From Streptomyces sp. CMB-StM0423 (lineage in GTDB: Bacteria > Actinomycetota > Actinomycetes > Streptomycetales > Streptomycetaceae), in assembly GCF_002847285.1 (NCBI RefSeq), contig NZ_CP025407.1:7009001-7073000 (forward strand): a stretch of 64,000 nucleotides of DNA, given 5' to 3'. The position numbers and the translations under genes are program-made. The notes beneath the pieces were generated by a model, which did no database searches, was not told the DNA's origin, and saw nothing but the letters and a program-made list of their open reading frames with translations. Shown one piece after another: positions 43,117 through 52,102 of the stretch (the stretch's first letter is position 1; each line of letters begins with the position of its first letter).

Positions 43117-43200
43117 CCCACCACGCCCCGCAGGGGGCGCGGAACGCTGCCGGTCATGCCCGCTCACCCCCGTCCCTGCCCGGGGCGCGGCGGATAGTCT

Positions 43201-43229
43201 TTGCATAGCTCTGCTGTCGTCCGTATAGT
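43201..43229 (+). promoter_or_regulatory. argC promoter with ARG-box-like half-sites
   Basis: TTGCAT (43201-43206), 17 bp, TATAGT (43224-43229) is a near-consensus promoter. The same bases contain TGCATAG (43202-43208), 13 bp, CGTATA (43222-43227). The argG promoter shows TGCATAC, 13 bp, CGTATG at the same spacing, so these are candidate ArgR half-sites that would block both promoter elements. Confidence 0.7.
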
Positions 43230-43251
43230 CATGCTGGACGAGGAGGAGCGG

Positions 43252-44280
43252 ATGACCGTGCGGGTGGCAGTGGCCGGGGCGAGCGGGTATGTGGGCGGGG
43301 AGCTGCTGCGGGTGTTGCTGGGACATCCCGGGGTCGATATCGGCGTTCTCACCGCCCACGCCAACGCCGGACGTCTCCTCGGCGACATACAGCCGCACCT
43401 CGCGCCCCTCGCCGGCCGGGAGCTGGCCGAGACCGCGCCCGGGGTGCTCGCCGGGCACGACGTCGTGTTCCTCGCCCTGCCGCACGGGCAGTCCGCCGCC
43501 GTCGCCGCCGAGCTCGGCGACGACGTGCTCGTCGTCGACTGCGGCGCCGACCACCGGCTCGCCGACGCCGCCGACTGGGAGCGGTTCTACGGCACGCCGC
43601 ACGCCGGCACCTGGCCGTACGGGCTGCCCGAGCTGCCCGGGCACCGCGAGGCGCTCCACGGGGTCCGGCGCATCGCGGTGCCCGGGTGCTACCCGACCGC
43701 CGTCTCCCTCGGCCTCTTCCCCGCCTACGCCGCCGGGCTCGCCGAGCCGGAGGCCGTCGTCGTCGTCGCCTCCGGCACCTCCGGCGCCGGCAAGGCGCTC
43801 AAGCCGCACCTGCTGGCCAGCGAGGTGATGGGCTCCATGAGCCCGTACGGCGTCGGCGGCGGGCACCGGCACACGCCGGAGATCGGCCAGAACCTCAGCT
43901 CCGTCGCGGGCGAGCCGGTCACGGTCTCCTTCACCCCGACCCTCGCCCCGATGCCCCGCGGCATCCTCGCCACCAGCACGGCGCGGGCCCGCCCCGGCAC
44001 CACGGCGGAGGCGGTGCGCGCCGCGTACGAGAAGGCGTACCAGGGCGAGCCGTTCGTCCGCCTGCTGCCGCCCGGGCAGTGGCCCGCCACCGGCGCCGTC
44101 ACCGGCTCCAACACCGCGCTGCTCCAAGTCGCGTACGACGAGAGCGCCCGGCGCATCATCGCGGTCAGCGCCATCGACAACCTCACCAAGGGCACCGCAG
44201 GCGGCGCGGTGCAGAGCATGAACATCGCCCTCGGACTCCCCGAGGAGCTGGGGCTTTCTACGACAGGAGTGGCACCTTGA
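43252..44280 (+). CDS. argC: N-acetyl-gamma-glutamyl-phosphate reductase
   Basis: 342 residues from ATG 43252 after GAGGAGG. NADP-binding loop (VAVAGASGYVGGELLRVLLG) and catalytic Cys146 in IAVPGCYPTAVSLG; the HRHTPEI segment is also conserved. Third step of arginine biosynthesis: reduction of N-acetylglutamyl-phosphate to the semialdehyde. First gene of argCJBD-argR. The longer frame from 43201 would start inside the promoter and is rejected. Expected to be repressed by ArgR with arginine. Confidence 0.97.
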   Translation: MTVRVAVAGASGYVGGELLRVLLGHPGVDIGVLTAHANAGRLLGDIQPHLAPLAGRELAETAPGVLAGHDVVFLALPHGQSAAVAAELGDDVLVVDCGADHRLADAADWERFYGTPHAGTWPYGLPELPGHREALHGVRRIAVPGCYPTAVSLGLFPAYAAGLAEPEAVVVVASGTSGAGKALKPHLLASEVMGSMSPYGVGGGHRHTPEIGQNLSSVAGEPVTVSFTPTLAPMPRGILATSTARARPGTTAEAVRAAYEKAYQGEPFVRLLPPGQWPATGAVTGSNTALLQVAYDESARRIIAVSAIDNLTKGTAGGAVQSMNIALGLPEELGLSTTGVAP

Positions 44281-45443
44281 GCGTCACGGCAGCCAAAGGG
44301 TTCACGGCGGCGGGCATCGCCGCCGGGATCAAGCAGAACGGCAACCCGGACCTCGCCCTCGTGGTCAACGAGGGGCCGCGCCGCGCCGCCGCCGGCGTCT
44401 TCACCGCCAACCGCGTCAAGGCCGCCCCGGTCGTCTGGTCCGAGCAGGTGGTCCAGGGCGGCGAGGTGTCCGCGGTGATCCTCAACTCCGGCGGCGCCAA
44501 CGCCTGCACCGGACCCCGCGGCTTCCAGGACACCCACGCCACCGCCGAGCGCGTCGCCGAGGTGCTCGGCCACAGCGCCGCGGAGGTCGCCGTGGCCTCC
44601 ACCGGGCTGATCGGCACGCTGCTGCCGATGGACAAGCTGCTGCCCGGCGTGGGCCTGGCCGCGGCGGAGCTGTCCGCGCACGGCGGCGAGAAGGCCGCCA
44701 TCGCCATCAAGACCACCGACAGCGTGCACAAGACCGCGGTCGTCACGGCCGCCGGGGACGACGACGCGGCCTGGACCGTGGGCGGCATGGCCAAGGGCGC
44801 CGGCATGCTTGCGCCCGGGCTGGCGACCATGCTCGTGGTCCTCACCACCGACGCCGACGTGCCCGCCGCCGATCTCGACGCCGCGCTGCGCGCTGCGACC
44901 CGTACCACCTTCGACCGCGTCGACTCCGACGGCGCCATGTCCACCAACGACACCGTGCTGCTGCTGGCCTCCGGCGCCAGCGGGGTCCGGCCCGCGCAGG
45001 CGGAGTTCGCCGAGGCGGTACGGGCCGTCTGCGACAGCCTCGGCCGGCAGCTCATCGCCGACGCCGAGGGCGCCAGCAAGGAGATCAAGGTCGAGGTCGT
45101 GGGCGCCGCCAGCGAGGACGACGCCGTGGAGGTCGGCCGCTCCATCGCCCGCAACAACCTCCTCAAGTGCGCCATCCACGGCGAGGACCCCAACTGGGGC
45201 CGGGTGCTGGCCGCGATCGGCACCACCTCCGCCGCCTTCGAGCCGGACCGGCTGAACGTCGCCATCAACGGCGTGTGGGTGTGCAAGAACGGCTCGTTCG
45301 GCGAGGACCGCGACCTGGTCGACATGCGCTACCGCGAGGTCCACGTCGTGGCGGACCTCGCGGCGGGCGGCGCGGAAGCCGTGATCTGGACCAACGACCT
45401 GACCGCCGACTACGTCCACGAGAACAGCGCGTACAGCTCATGA
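44277..45443 (+). CDS. argJ: bifunctional ornithine acetyltransferase/N-acetylglutamate synthase
   Basis: 388 residues from TTG 44277, seven bases after AGGAG and overlapping the argC stop. Self-cleavage site between Ala183 and Thr184 (GMLAPGLATMLVVLTT); Thr184 becomes the N-terminal nucleophile of the beta chain. The C-terminus (CAIHGEDPNWGRVLAAIG) is conserved. ArgJ transfers the acetyl group from acetylornithine to glutamate, recycling it, and may also use acetyl-CoA. Translationally coupled to argB by an ATGA overlap. Confidence 0.96.
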   Translation: MSVTAAKGFTAAGIAAGIKQNGNPDLALVVNEGPRRAAAGVFTANRVKAAPVVWSEQVVQGGEVSAVILNSGGANACTGPRGFQDTHATAERVAEVLGHSAAEVAVASTGLIGTLLPMDKLLPGVGLAAAELSAHGGEKAAIAIKTTDSVHKTAVVTAAGDDDAAWTVGGMAKGAGMLAPGLATMLVVLTTDADVPAADLDAALRAATRTTFDRVDSDGAMSTNDTVLLLASGASGVRPAQAEFAEAVRAVCDSLGRQLIADAEGASKEIKVEVVGAASEDDAVEVGRSIARNNLLKCAIHGEDPNWGRVLAAIGTTSAAFEPDRLNVAINGVWVCKNGSFGEDRDLVDMRYREVHVVADLAAGGAEAVIWTNDLTADYVHENSAYSS

Positions 45444-46390
45444 CGACGACCTCCGCGCCCGCAGCGGCACCGGCCACCCCCACCCGCAAACACACCGCCC
45501 TGCCCAAGGCCCGCACCCTCATCGAGGCGCTGCCCTGGCTCACCCGGCACCACGGCAAGGTCGTGGTGGTCAAGTTCGGCGGCAACGCCATGGTCGACGA
45601 CGACCTCAAGCGCGCCTTCGCCCAGGACGTCGTCTTCCTGCGGCACGCCGGTCTGCGCCCCGTCGTCGTGCACGGCGGCGGCCCGCAGATCAGCGCGCAG
45701 CTCGACCGGCACGGCCTGGCCAGCGAGTTCCGCGCCGGGCTGCGGGTGACGACGCCGGAGGCCATGGCCGTCGTACGGATGGTGCTCGCCGGGCAGGTGC
45801 AGCGCGAGCTGGTCGGGCTGCTCAACGAGCACGGCCCCTTCGCCGTCGGCCTGACCGGCGAGGACGCGCACACCATCACCGCCACCCGGCACCGCCCGCT
45901 GGTCGACGGCGAGCCGGTCGACATCGGCCGGGTCGGCGAGGTCACCGACATCGACACCGGCGCGATAGAGGCGCTGCTCGCGGACGGCCGCATCCCGGTC
46001 GTCTCCTCCGTCGCCCGCTCCGCGGACGAGTCCGACGCGGCCGGCGAGGTCTTCAACGTCAACGCCGACACCGCCGCCGCCGCGCTGGCCGCCGCGCTCG
46101 GCGCGGAGACCCTGATGGTCCTCACCGACGTCGAGGGCCTGTACGAGAACTGGCCGGACAGCGACGAGGTCATCAGCCGGCTCACCGCCGGCGAGCTGGA
46201 GCGGCTGCTGCCCGACCTGGCCAGCGGCATGGTCCCGAAGATGGAGGGCTGCCTGTACGCGGTGCGCCACGGCGTGACCACCGCGCGGGTCATCGACGGC
46301 CGGGTGCCGCACTCCATCCTGCTGGAGATCTTCACGGACGAGGGCATCGGCACGATGGTCGTGCCGGACGCGGAAGGGTCTGCGACATGA
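45440..46390 (+). CDS. argB: acetylglutamate kinase
   Basis: 316 residues from ATG 45440 (ATGA overlap with argJ). Amino-acid-kinase fold: VVVKFGGNAMVDD, VVVHGGGPQIS, EVFNVNADTAAAALA, VLTDVEGLYENWPD, GMVPKMEGCLYAVRHG. It phosphorylates N-acetylglutamate. The N-terminal extension before residue 40 resembles that of arginine-inhibited hexameric enzymes, so feedback inhibition by arginine is likely. ATGA overlap with argD. Confidence 0.97.
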   Translation: MTTTSAPAAAPATPTRKHTALPKARTLIEALPWLTRHHGKVVVVKFGGNAMVDDDLKRAFAQDVVFLRHAGLRPVVVHGGGPQISAQLDRHGLASEFRAGLRVTTPEAMAVVRMVLAGQVQRELVGLLNEHGPFAVGLTGEDAHTITATRHRPLVDGEPVDIGRVGEVTDIDTGAIEALLADGRIPVVSSVARSADESDAAGEVFNVNADTAAAALAAALGAETLMVLTDVEGLYENWPDSDEVISRLTAGELERLLPDLASGMVPKMEGCLYAVRHGVTTARVIDGRVPHSILLEIFTDEGIGTMVVPDAEGSAT

Positions 46391-47595
46391 GCGGCGGCAC
46401 GAGCGGTGGCACGAGCGGCAACGCGGAGCTGACGGAGCGCTGGCAGGGCGCGCTGATGGACAACTACGGCACCCCCCGCCTGCCCCTCGTCCGCGGCGCG
46501 GGCGCCAAGCTGTGGGACGCCGACGGCAGGGAGTACCTCGACTTCGTCGGCGGCATCGCCGTCACCTCCCTCGGCACCGCCCACCCGGCCGTCGTCGAGG
46601 CCGTCTCCAGGCAGATCGCCACGCTCGGCCACGTCTCCAACCTGTACGTCGCCGAGCCCCCGGTGGCGCTCGCCGAGCGGCTCCTCGAACTCGCCGGCCG
46701 GCCGGGCCGGGTGTTCTTCGCCAACTCCGGCGCCGAGGCGGTGGAGGCCGCGTTCAAGATCGGCCGGCTGACGGGCCGTACGCACATGGTGGGCACCGAG
46801 GGCGGCTTCCACGGCCGCACCATGGGCGCCCTGGCGCTGACCGGGCAGCCCGGCAAGCAGGAGGGCTTCGGCCCGCTGCCGGGCGAGGTCACGCACGTGC
46901 CGTACGGGGACGCGGAGGCGCTGCGCGCCGCGGTGACCGGGGAGACCGCGCTCGTGATCGTCGAGCCGGTGCAGGGCGAGAACGGCGTCGTCGTACCGCC
47001 GGACGGCTATCTGGCCGCCGCCCGGGAGATCACCAGGGACGCCGGCGCGCTGCTGGTGCTGGACGAGGTGCAGACGGGTATCGGGCGTACGGGCCACTGG
47101 TTCGCCGCGCAGGCGCAGGGCGTGGAGGCGGACGTCGTCACCCTCGCCAAGGGCCTCGGCGGCGGTCTGCCGATCGGCGCCACGCTGGCCTTCGGGCCCG
47201 CCGCGGACCTCTTCACCCCCGGAAGGCACGGCTCCACCTTCGGCGGCAACCCGGTCGCCTGCGCCGCCGCGCTGGCGGTGCTGGACGTGATCGCGGCGGA
47301 CGGGCTGCTGGCGCAGGTCAAGCGGGTGGGGGAGCGGCTGCGGGACGGAATCGGCCGACTCGGGCACCCGCTGGTCGACCATGTGCGAGGCGCGGGCCTG
47401 CTGCTCGGTATGGTGCTCACCGAGGCCGTCGCGCCGCAGGTGCAACAGACGGCCCAGGCAGCGGGATTCCTGGTCAACGCGGTGGCACCGGACGTGATCC
47501 GGCTCGCCCCGCCGCTGATCCTCGGCGAGGCGGAGGCGGATGCCCTGCTTGCCGCGCTGCCGGCCGTGCTCGACGCGGCGGGTCCCGCAGCCTAG
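46387..47595 (+). CDS. argD: acetylornithine aminotransferase
   Basis: 402 residues from ATG 46387 (ATGA overlap with argB). Class III PLP aminotransferase: NSGAEAVEAAFKIGR, GGFHGRTMGALALTG, LLVLDEVQTGIGRTG, and PLP-binding Lys255 in TLAKGLGGGLPIGATL; HGSTFGGNPVACAAALAV follows. Converts N-acetylglutamate semialdehyde to N-acetylornithine. A Gly/Ser/Thr-rich repeat opens the protein (SGGTSGGTSG). Confidence 0.97.
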   Translation: MSGGTSGGTSGNAELTERWQGALMDNYGTPRLPLVRGAGAKLWDADGREYLDFVGGIAVTSLGTAHPAVVEAVSRQIATLGHVSNLYVAEPPVALAERLLELAGRPGRVFFANSGAEAVEAAFKIGRLTGRTHMVGTEGGFHGRTMGALALTGQPGKQEGFGPLPGEVTHVPYGDAEALRAAVTGETALVIVEPVQGENGVVVPPDGYLAAAREITRDAGALLVLDEVQTGIGRTGHWFAAQAQGVEADVVTLAKGLGGGLPIGATLAFGPAADLFTPGRHGSTFGGNPVACAAALAVLDVIAADGLLAQVKRVGERLRDGIGRLGHPLVDHVRGAGLLLGMVLTEAVAPQVQQTAQAAGFLVNAVAPDVIRLAPPLILGEAEADALLAALPAVLDAAGPAA

Positions 47596-47617
47596 CCCCG
47601 ACGAGCCGGAGAGTGAC

Positions 47618-48142
47618 ATGTCCGAGGAGCACAACGGTCCCGCCGTGCCGCACACGCGCACGGCACGCCACCGCAGGATCGTCGACATCCTGAACCGGCA
47701 GCCGGTCCGCTCGCAGAGCCAACTGGCCAAGCTCCTCGCCGACGACGGCCTGACGGTGACGCAGGCGACGCTCTCCCGGGACCTGGACGAGCTGGGCGCG
47801 GTCAAGATCCGCAACACGGGCGGCGAGCTGATCTACGCGGTCCCCTCGGAGGGCGGCTTCCGCACCCCGCAGGTGCCGCTGGGCGAGTCGGCGAAGGAGG
47901 AGCGGATGGCGCGGCTCGCCGGCGAACTGCTCATCTCCGCGGAGGCGTCGGCGAACATCGTGGTGCTCCGCACGCCGCCGGGCGCGGCGCAGTTCCTCGC
48001 CTCGGCGATCGACGCGGCGGAACTGACGCCGATCCTCGGCACGATCGCGGGGGACGACACCCTGATGGTGATCAGCCGCGACCCCTCGGGCGGCCAGTCC
48101 CTGGCCGACCACCTCCTGAAACTCGCCGAACGCGAACGGTGA
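47618..48142 (+). CDS. argR: arginine repressor
   Basis: 174 residues from ATG 47618, 22 bp after argD. N-terminal winged helix (HRRIVDILNRQPVRSQSQLA, TVTQATLSRDLDELGAVKI), then the hexamerisation and arginine-binding domain (IVVLRTPPGAAQFLASAIDA, ILGTIAGDDTLMVISRD). With arginine it binds ARG boxes; the likely sites in this window are upstream of argC and argG, which would make the argCJBD-argR operon autoregulated. Confidence 0.96.
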   Translation: MSEEHNGPAVPHTRTARHRRIVDILNRQPVRSQSQLAKLLADDGLTVTQATLSRDLDELGAVKIRNTGGELIYAVPSEGGFRTPQVPLGESAKEERMARLAGELLISAEASANIVVLRTPPGAAQFLASAIDAAELTPILGTIAGDDTLMVISRDPSGGQSLADHLLKLAERER

Positions 48143-48235
48143 CCCCTGCGGCTGGCGGGGCGCTGGGCGCGCGGCCTGGAGGGGGTGCGGGGTGGAGCGC
48201 CTGAGGCTTGTGCGCACTGGTGCGAGTAGCGGGCT

Positions 48236-48715
48236 GGGGCCGTAGCCCCGCGGCGGTTGCGGAGGGCGGCTCCCTGGGTGGTCGGCGCTGGTGGCGGGAT
48301 GCGGGGGCGCGGCCAGGGTTTGGGTGCGGGTGTGGGGTCGTCGAAGCCGTCCGCGGCGGGGGCGCGGATAGTGAGGTCCGGGGCGGCGTCTCCGCGGCCT
48401 GTCCGCGCGGGACGCGCGGGTAGCGGGGCCTTCGGCGGTCAGGGCGGAGCCCCGGCGTGTCCGCATCGGAGGCGTGGGGCAGCGAGGTTCGGGGCGTAGG
48501 CCGTCGTGGGGGTGCGGGGCGCAGCCCCCGACGGTGCGGGGGACGGGGGCGCAGCCCTCCGTTGCGCGTGCCGTAAGGCATCAGGGCCCGGGGCCTCGCC
48601 CCGGGTGGGTTCCCGGTGGTGTTCGCGGCTCAGGTGCGGGGTGTGGGGCGCAGCCCCGGCGGGGGTCCGGGGCGCCGCCCCGGTTTCGGGGAGGGGCGGG
48701 GCTGGGGAACACCCC
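48236..48715. repeat. GC-rich spacer of short GGGGCGCAGCCCC-type palindromes
   Basis: The 659-bp gap between argR and the SMR gene contains at least seven short palindromes (GGGGCCGTAGCCCC, GGGGCGCAGCCCC, GGGGCCTCGCCCC, GGGGCGCCGCCCC variants) of the same type as at 16440-16735. Several frames are open but carry no recognisable domain and are dominated by Gly/Arg/Ala. It probably separates transcription units. Confidence 0.7.
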
Positions 48716-48742
48716 CCTCCCGGCCACCCGCCACCGCTCCCG

Positions 48743-48771
48743 TACACTCGGAAACCTGGACAGATGTCCAG
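48743..48771 (+). promoter_or_regulatory. SMR/tetR promoter with 16-bp TetR-type operator
   Basis: TACACT (48743-48748) is a good -10. Directly after the expected start site lies CTGGACAGATGTCCAG (48756-48771), with 7-bp perfect arms and a two-base centre. A TetR dimer bound there would block elongation. The TetR gene is the second gene of the unit. Confidence 0.72.
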
Positions 48772-48801
48772 CTAGTTTTCCCGGGACGAGAAGGGCCGAC
48801 C

Positions 48802-49125
48802 ATGACCTACGTGCTGCTGATCGGTGCCATCCTCAGCGAGGTGACGGCAACCGTCTCCCTCCGGCTGTCCGAGGGCTTCTCGAAGATCCTCCCGTCGATC
48901 GTCGTGGTCGTCGGCTACCTGACCGCCTTCACCCTCCTCAGCCTGGTGCTCAAACGCGGCATGTCCATCGGCATCGCCTACGGCATCTGGGCCGCCGCCG
49001 GCGTGGCCCTCGTGGCGCTCATCGGCGCCGCCTTCCTCGGCGACGGCCTCACCGGCGTCCAGATCGGCGGGCTCGTCCTGGTCGCCGCAGGCGTCGTCGC
49101 GCTGGAGGCCGGCGGTGCGCACTGA
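48802..49125 (+). CDS. small multidrug resistance (SMR/EmrE-type) exporter
   Basis: 107 residues from ATG 48802. Four transmembrane helices; the essential membrane Glu is present in helix 1 (LIGAILSEVTATVSLRLSEG, E13), and GIAYGIWAAAGVALVALIG is the conserved third helix. A proton-coupled dimeric exporter of quaternary ammonium or guanidinium-type compounds. Co-transcribed with an overlapping TetR regulator, which suggests induction by its substrates. Confidence 0.93.
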   Translation: MTYVLLIGAILSEVTATVSLRLSEGFSKILPSIVVVVGYLTAFTLLSLVLKRGMSIGIAYGIWAAAGVALVALIGAAFLGDGLTGVQIGGLVLVAAGVVALEAGGAH

Positions 49126-49675
49126 GACCGGCGCCGCCGACGGGCGCGTGCAGCGCGGGCAGGAGCGGCGGCGGCTGCTGCTCGCCGCCACGGTCCGCGT
49201 CATCGGCCGCGGCGGCGTCGCCGCCGTGACGCACCGGGCCGTCGCCGCCGAGGCGGGCGTGCCCAAGTCGGTGGCCACCTACCACTTCCCGGCCGTCGCG
49301 GACCTGCTGGCCGCGGCGCTCAGTGACAGCGTCGACGCCTACGCGACCGCGCTCGCCGGTGCGCTGCCCGAGTCGTACGACACCGCGGATCTGAGCCGGT
49401 ACCTGGCCGCGTATCTGGACGAGCACGGCGCGCGCTGCGCCGCGGAGTTCGACCTGTACCTCTACGCCGCCCGCAACCCCGAGCTGCGCCCCGTGCTGGG
49501 CAGGTGGCACGACCTGCTGGCCGAGATCGCCGGCCGGTTCACCGGCGATCCGGTCGCCATCACCGCGTTCTCCGCCGCGCTCGACGGGCTCAGCCTGCAG
49601 TCGCTGCTACGGGACGAGCCGCTGACCGCCGCCGAGATCCGGCAGGTCGTCGACCACGTCCTGCACCGCCGCTGA
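49115..49675 (+). CDS. TetR-family regulator of the SMR exporter
   Basis: 186 residues from GTG 49115, overlapping the SMR gene by 11 bp with GGAGG upstream. Helix-turn-helix about 25-65 (AATVRVIGRGGVAAVTHRAV, AGVPKSVATYHFPAVADLL) and a TetR C-terminal helical domain (LYLYAARNPELRPVLGRW). It probably represses its own operon through the palindrome at 48756-48771 until a drug ligand binds. Confidence 0.91.
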   Translation: MRTETGAADGRVQRGQERRRLLLAATVRVIGRGGVAAVTHRAVAAEAGVPKSVATYHFPAVADLLAAALSDSVDAYATALAGALPESYDTADLSRYLAAYLDEHGARCAAEFDLYLYAARNPELRPVLGRWHDLLAEIAGRFTGDPVAITAFSAALDGLSLQSLLRDEPLTAAEIRQVVDHVLHRR

Positions 49676-49697
49676 ACCACGGCGGCGCAGGGCGGGA

Positions 49698-50276
49698 TCA
49701 ACTGCCCCGCGCCGCCCGCCACTCGTCGCTCAGCAGCGACCAGACCTCCAGGTCCCGCCGCTTGCCCGCCATCTCGAACAGGCTGCGCAGCGTGCCCTCG
49801 TGGCTCATGCCCAGCCGCCTGGCGACCGCGATGCTGGCCTTGTTCGCCGGGTCGACCAGCCACTCCACCCGGGACAGGCCGCGGACGTCCACCGCCCACT
49901 CGATCATCCGCCGGGACGCCTCCGTGACCAGCCCGCGCCCCTGCGCCTCGGGCGCCAGCCAGGCGCCCAGCTCGCAGGAGCCCTCCGCGGTGTCGAAGAG
50001 CCGGTAGATCATGCCGCCGACCAGTGCGCCGTCCAGCCGGATGGCGAACATCCGGCCCGCGTCGCGGGCCTGCTTGTCGGCGTACGCCTGGAGGAAGCGG
50101 CGGGCGCCCGCCTCGTCGGTGACGTCGTGCGCCCAGGGCAGCCACGGCTCCAGGTGCGCGCGGTTCCGGTCGGTGAACGCGGTGAGCTCCGCGGCCTGCC
50201 ACGGCTCCAGCGTGGTCAGTTCCGCGCCTTCGGCCAGGGGTGTGCTCAGCATCGGTGCGGCTCTTTTCTCCGTCAC
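49698..50276 (-). CDS. GNAT-family acetyltransferase, RimJ/RimL type
   Basis: 192 residues from GTG (50274-50276), overlapping the upstream stop by four bases (GTGA). Typical RimJ/L features: ELGAWLAPEAQGRGLVTEAS (acetyl-CoA loop), RVEWLVDPANKASIAVARRLG and HEGTLR. By family it acetylates protein N-termini or small amines. Coupled to the FMN-binding protein gene. Confidence 0.9.
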   Translation of the reverse strand: MTEKRAAPMLSTPLAEGAELTTLEPWQAAELTAFTDRNRAHLEPWLPWAHDVTDEAGARRFLQAYADKQARDAGRMFAIRLDGALVGGMIYRLFDTAEGSCELGAWLAPEAQGRGLVTEASRRMIEWAVDVRGLSRVEWLVDPANKASIAVARRLGMSHEGTLRSLFEMAGKRRDLEVWSLLSDEWRAARGS

Positions 50277-50857
50277 GGGGTGGGTGGCAGCGGCAGCGGA
50301 AGCCCGGGCAGCCCGTCGATGCTGGCCGCGACGTGCTCCTTCTTGCGGAAGTACGCGTCCAGCCCGGCGTCGTCCTCCCGCGCGAAGCGCCGGCCGTGCA
50401 GGTCGCGGTCGGCTTCGTAGGTCATGAAAGGCACAGCGTAGCCGCAGGTGTCGCGAATCAGTTCGGCGGTCACGACGACGACCGCCCGCAGCCCGTGCCG
50501 GGACGGGTCGACGGCGGGGAAGTGCCCGAGCAGGGCGGGGAAGCGGGGGTCGTCGCGGAAGACGGGCTCACCGCTGCCGTGCACCCGCACGATGTTCGGC
50601 GGACCCTCGAAAGCGCACCACATCAGCGTGATCCTGCCGTTCTCCCGCAGGTGCGCGATGGTCTCGGCGTTGCTGCCGGCGAAGTCGAGGTAGGCCACGG
50701 TGCGCTCGTCGAGGACGGCGAACGAGCCCGTCAGCCCCTTCGGCGAGAGGTTCACCGTGCCGTCCGCCGCCAGCGGCGCGGTCGCCGTGAAGAACATGTG
50801 CTGCGCCTCGATGAAGGCGCGCAGCCGGCCGTCGATGCGTTCGTACGTTTTCCCCAT
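50273..50857 (-). CDS. pyridoxamine 5'-phosphate oxidase-family (FMN-binding split barrel) protein
   Basis: 194 residues from ATG (50855-50857). Split-barrel features: MFFTATAPLAADGTVNLSPK, VAYLDFAGSNAETIAHLREN, RITLMWCAFEGPPNIVRVHG. These proteins bind FMN, F420 or heme, and this subgroup has no assigned reaction. Heads a two-gene minus-strand unit with the acetyltransferase. Confidence 0.87.
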   Translation of the reverse strand: MGKTYERIDGRLRAFIEAQHMFFTATAPLAADGTVNLSPKGLTGSFAVLDERTVAYLDFAGSNAETIAHLRENGRITLMWCAFEGPPNIVRVHGSGEPVFRDDPRFPALLGHFPAVDPSRHGLRAVVVVTAELIRDTCGYAVPFMTYEADRDLHGRRFAREDDAGLDAYFRKKEHVAASIDGLPGLPLPLPPTP

Positions 50858-50960
50858 GCGCCGAGTGTGCGGCGCGGTACGGCCGCGGCGCACGGAGTTT
50901 CGCCGTGCGAGACCGCGCGCCGCACTCGGCCGTGCCTCCGTGCCTCCGTGCCGCCCGGCG

Positions 50961-52016
50961 TCAGAGCCGGGTGATCACGGTACGGGTGAACTCCTCCGTG
51001 CTCGCCGAGCCGCCCAGGTCCGGGGTGCGGACGTCGGTGGCGGCGAGCGTCGCGGCGATGGCGTCGACCACCTCCGCGCCGGCCCGCTCGTGGCCCAGGT
51101 GGTCGAGCATCAGCGCCGCCGACCAGATGGCGCCGATCGGATCGGCGATCCCGCGGCCCGCGATGTCCGGCGCGGACCCGTGCACCGGCTCGAACATCGA
51201 GGGGTACGTGCCCTCGGGGTTGAGGTTCGCCGACGGGGCGATGCCGATGGAGCCGGCGACGGCCGCGGTGAGGTCGCTGAGGATGTCGCCGAAGAGGTTG
51301 GAGGCGACGATCACGTCGAACCTCCCGGGGTCGAGGACGACCTTGGCGCACAGCGCGTCGATGTGCTCCTGGTCCCACGCCACCTTCGGGTGCTCCGCGG
51401 CCCGTTCGCGTACCAGCTCGTCCCAGAACGGCATGGTGTGCACGATGCCGTTGGACTTGGTCGCCGAGGTGAGCCGGCCGGTGCGGCGGCCGGCGAGGCC
51501 GAAGGCGTAGTCGAGGACGCGGGTGACGCCGGCCCGGGTGAAGACCGCCTCCTGCACGGCCATCTCCTCCGGGAAGCCGCGGTGCAGCCGGCCGCCGATC
51601 TCGCTGTACTCGCCCTCGGTGTTCTCGCGCACCACGACCAGGTCGACGTCGCCGGGGCCCGCGGACCGCAGCGGGCTCTCCATGCCCTCGAAGACCCGCA
51701 CGGGCCGGAGGTTCACGTACTGCCGGAAGGCCCGGCGGATGGGGATGAGCAGTCCCCACAGCGAGATGTGGTCCGGCACCCCCGGCGCGCCCACCGCGCC
51801 CAGGAACACCGCGTCGTACGCGCGCAGCCGCTCGATGCCGTCCTCCGGCATCATCGCGCCTTCGCGCTGGTAGCGGGCACAGGACCAGTCGAGGTGTGTG
51901 TACGCGAACTCCACCCCGTGCCGCCGCCCGACGGCGTCCAGCACCTCCAGCGCGGCGGGCGTGACCTCCTGCCCGATGCCGTCCCCGGGGATGACCGCGA
52001 TCCGATGTGTTGTCAT
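50961..52016 (-). CDS. tartrate/D-malate dehydrogenase (isopropylmalate-dehydrogenase family)
   Basis: 351 residues from ATG (52014-52016) behind AGGGGAAGGGG. The N-terminus HRIAVIPGDGIGQEVTPAAL and the substrate loop LDWSCARYQREGAMMPEDG are those of tartrate dehydrogenase/decarboxylase and D-malate dehydrogenase, not LeuB. Other conserved parts: VVVRENTEGEYSEIGGR (Arg/Glu), VIVASNLFGDILSDL (metal Asp) and FEPVHGSAPDIAGRG. NAD- and divalent-metal-dependent oxidative decarboxylation of a C4 hydroxy-dicarboxylate. Divergent from a dicarboxylate transporter gene, which supports the substrate class. Confidence 0.88.
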   Translation of the reverse strand: MTTHRIAVIPGDGIGQEVTPAALEVLDAVGRRHGVEFAYTHLDWSCARYQREGAMMPEDGIERLRAYDAVFLGAVGAPGVPDHISLWGLLIPIRRAFRQYVNLRPVRVFEGMESPLRSAGPGDVDLVVVRENTEGEYSEIGGRLHRGFPEEMAVQEAVFTRAGVTRVLDYAFGLAGRRTGRLTSATKSNGIVHTMPFWDELVRERAAEHPKVAWDQEHIDALCAKVVLDPGRFDVIVASNLFGDILSDLTAAVAGSIGIAPSANLNPEGTYPSMFEPVHGSAPDIAGRGIADPIGAIWSAALMLDHLGHERAGAEVVDAIAATLAATDVRTPDLGGSASTEEFTRTVITRL

Positions 52017-52102
52017 GACCCCTTCCCCTCAGCCGAGTTGTGCCCCACCTTACGGAGCAGTCCTGAATGTAAGCCAGGCCGCACGGTTATCCGGAGGGGA
52101 CG
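52017..52102. promoter_or_regulatory. divergent control region for tartrate dehydrogenase and DASS transporter
   Basis: The 86-bp gap contains CTTAC (52049-52053) and GTAAG (52069-52073), an inverted repeat with a 15-base spacer. On the minus strand TAAGGT is a plausible -10. No dedicated regulator gene is adjacent. Confidence 0.35.

Noticed and set aside
41305..44127. Very long minus-strand open frame (about 940 codons)
   Set aside because: It lies antisense to the GMC oxidoreductase and argC genes. In GC-rich coding DNA such antisense frames are expected, and its translation is low-complexity with no domain.
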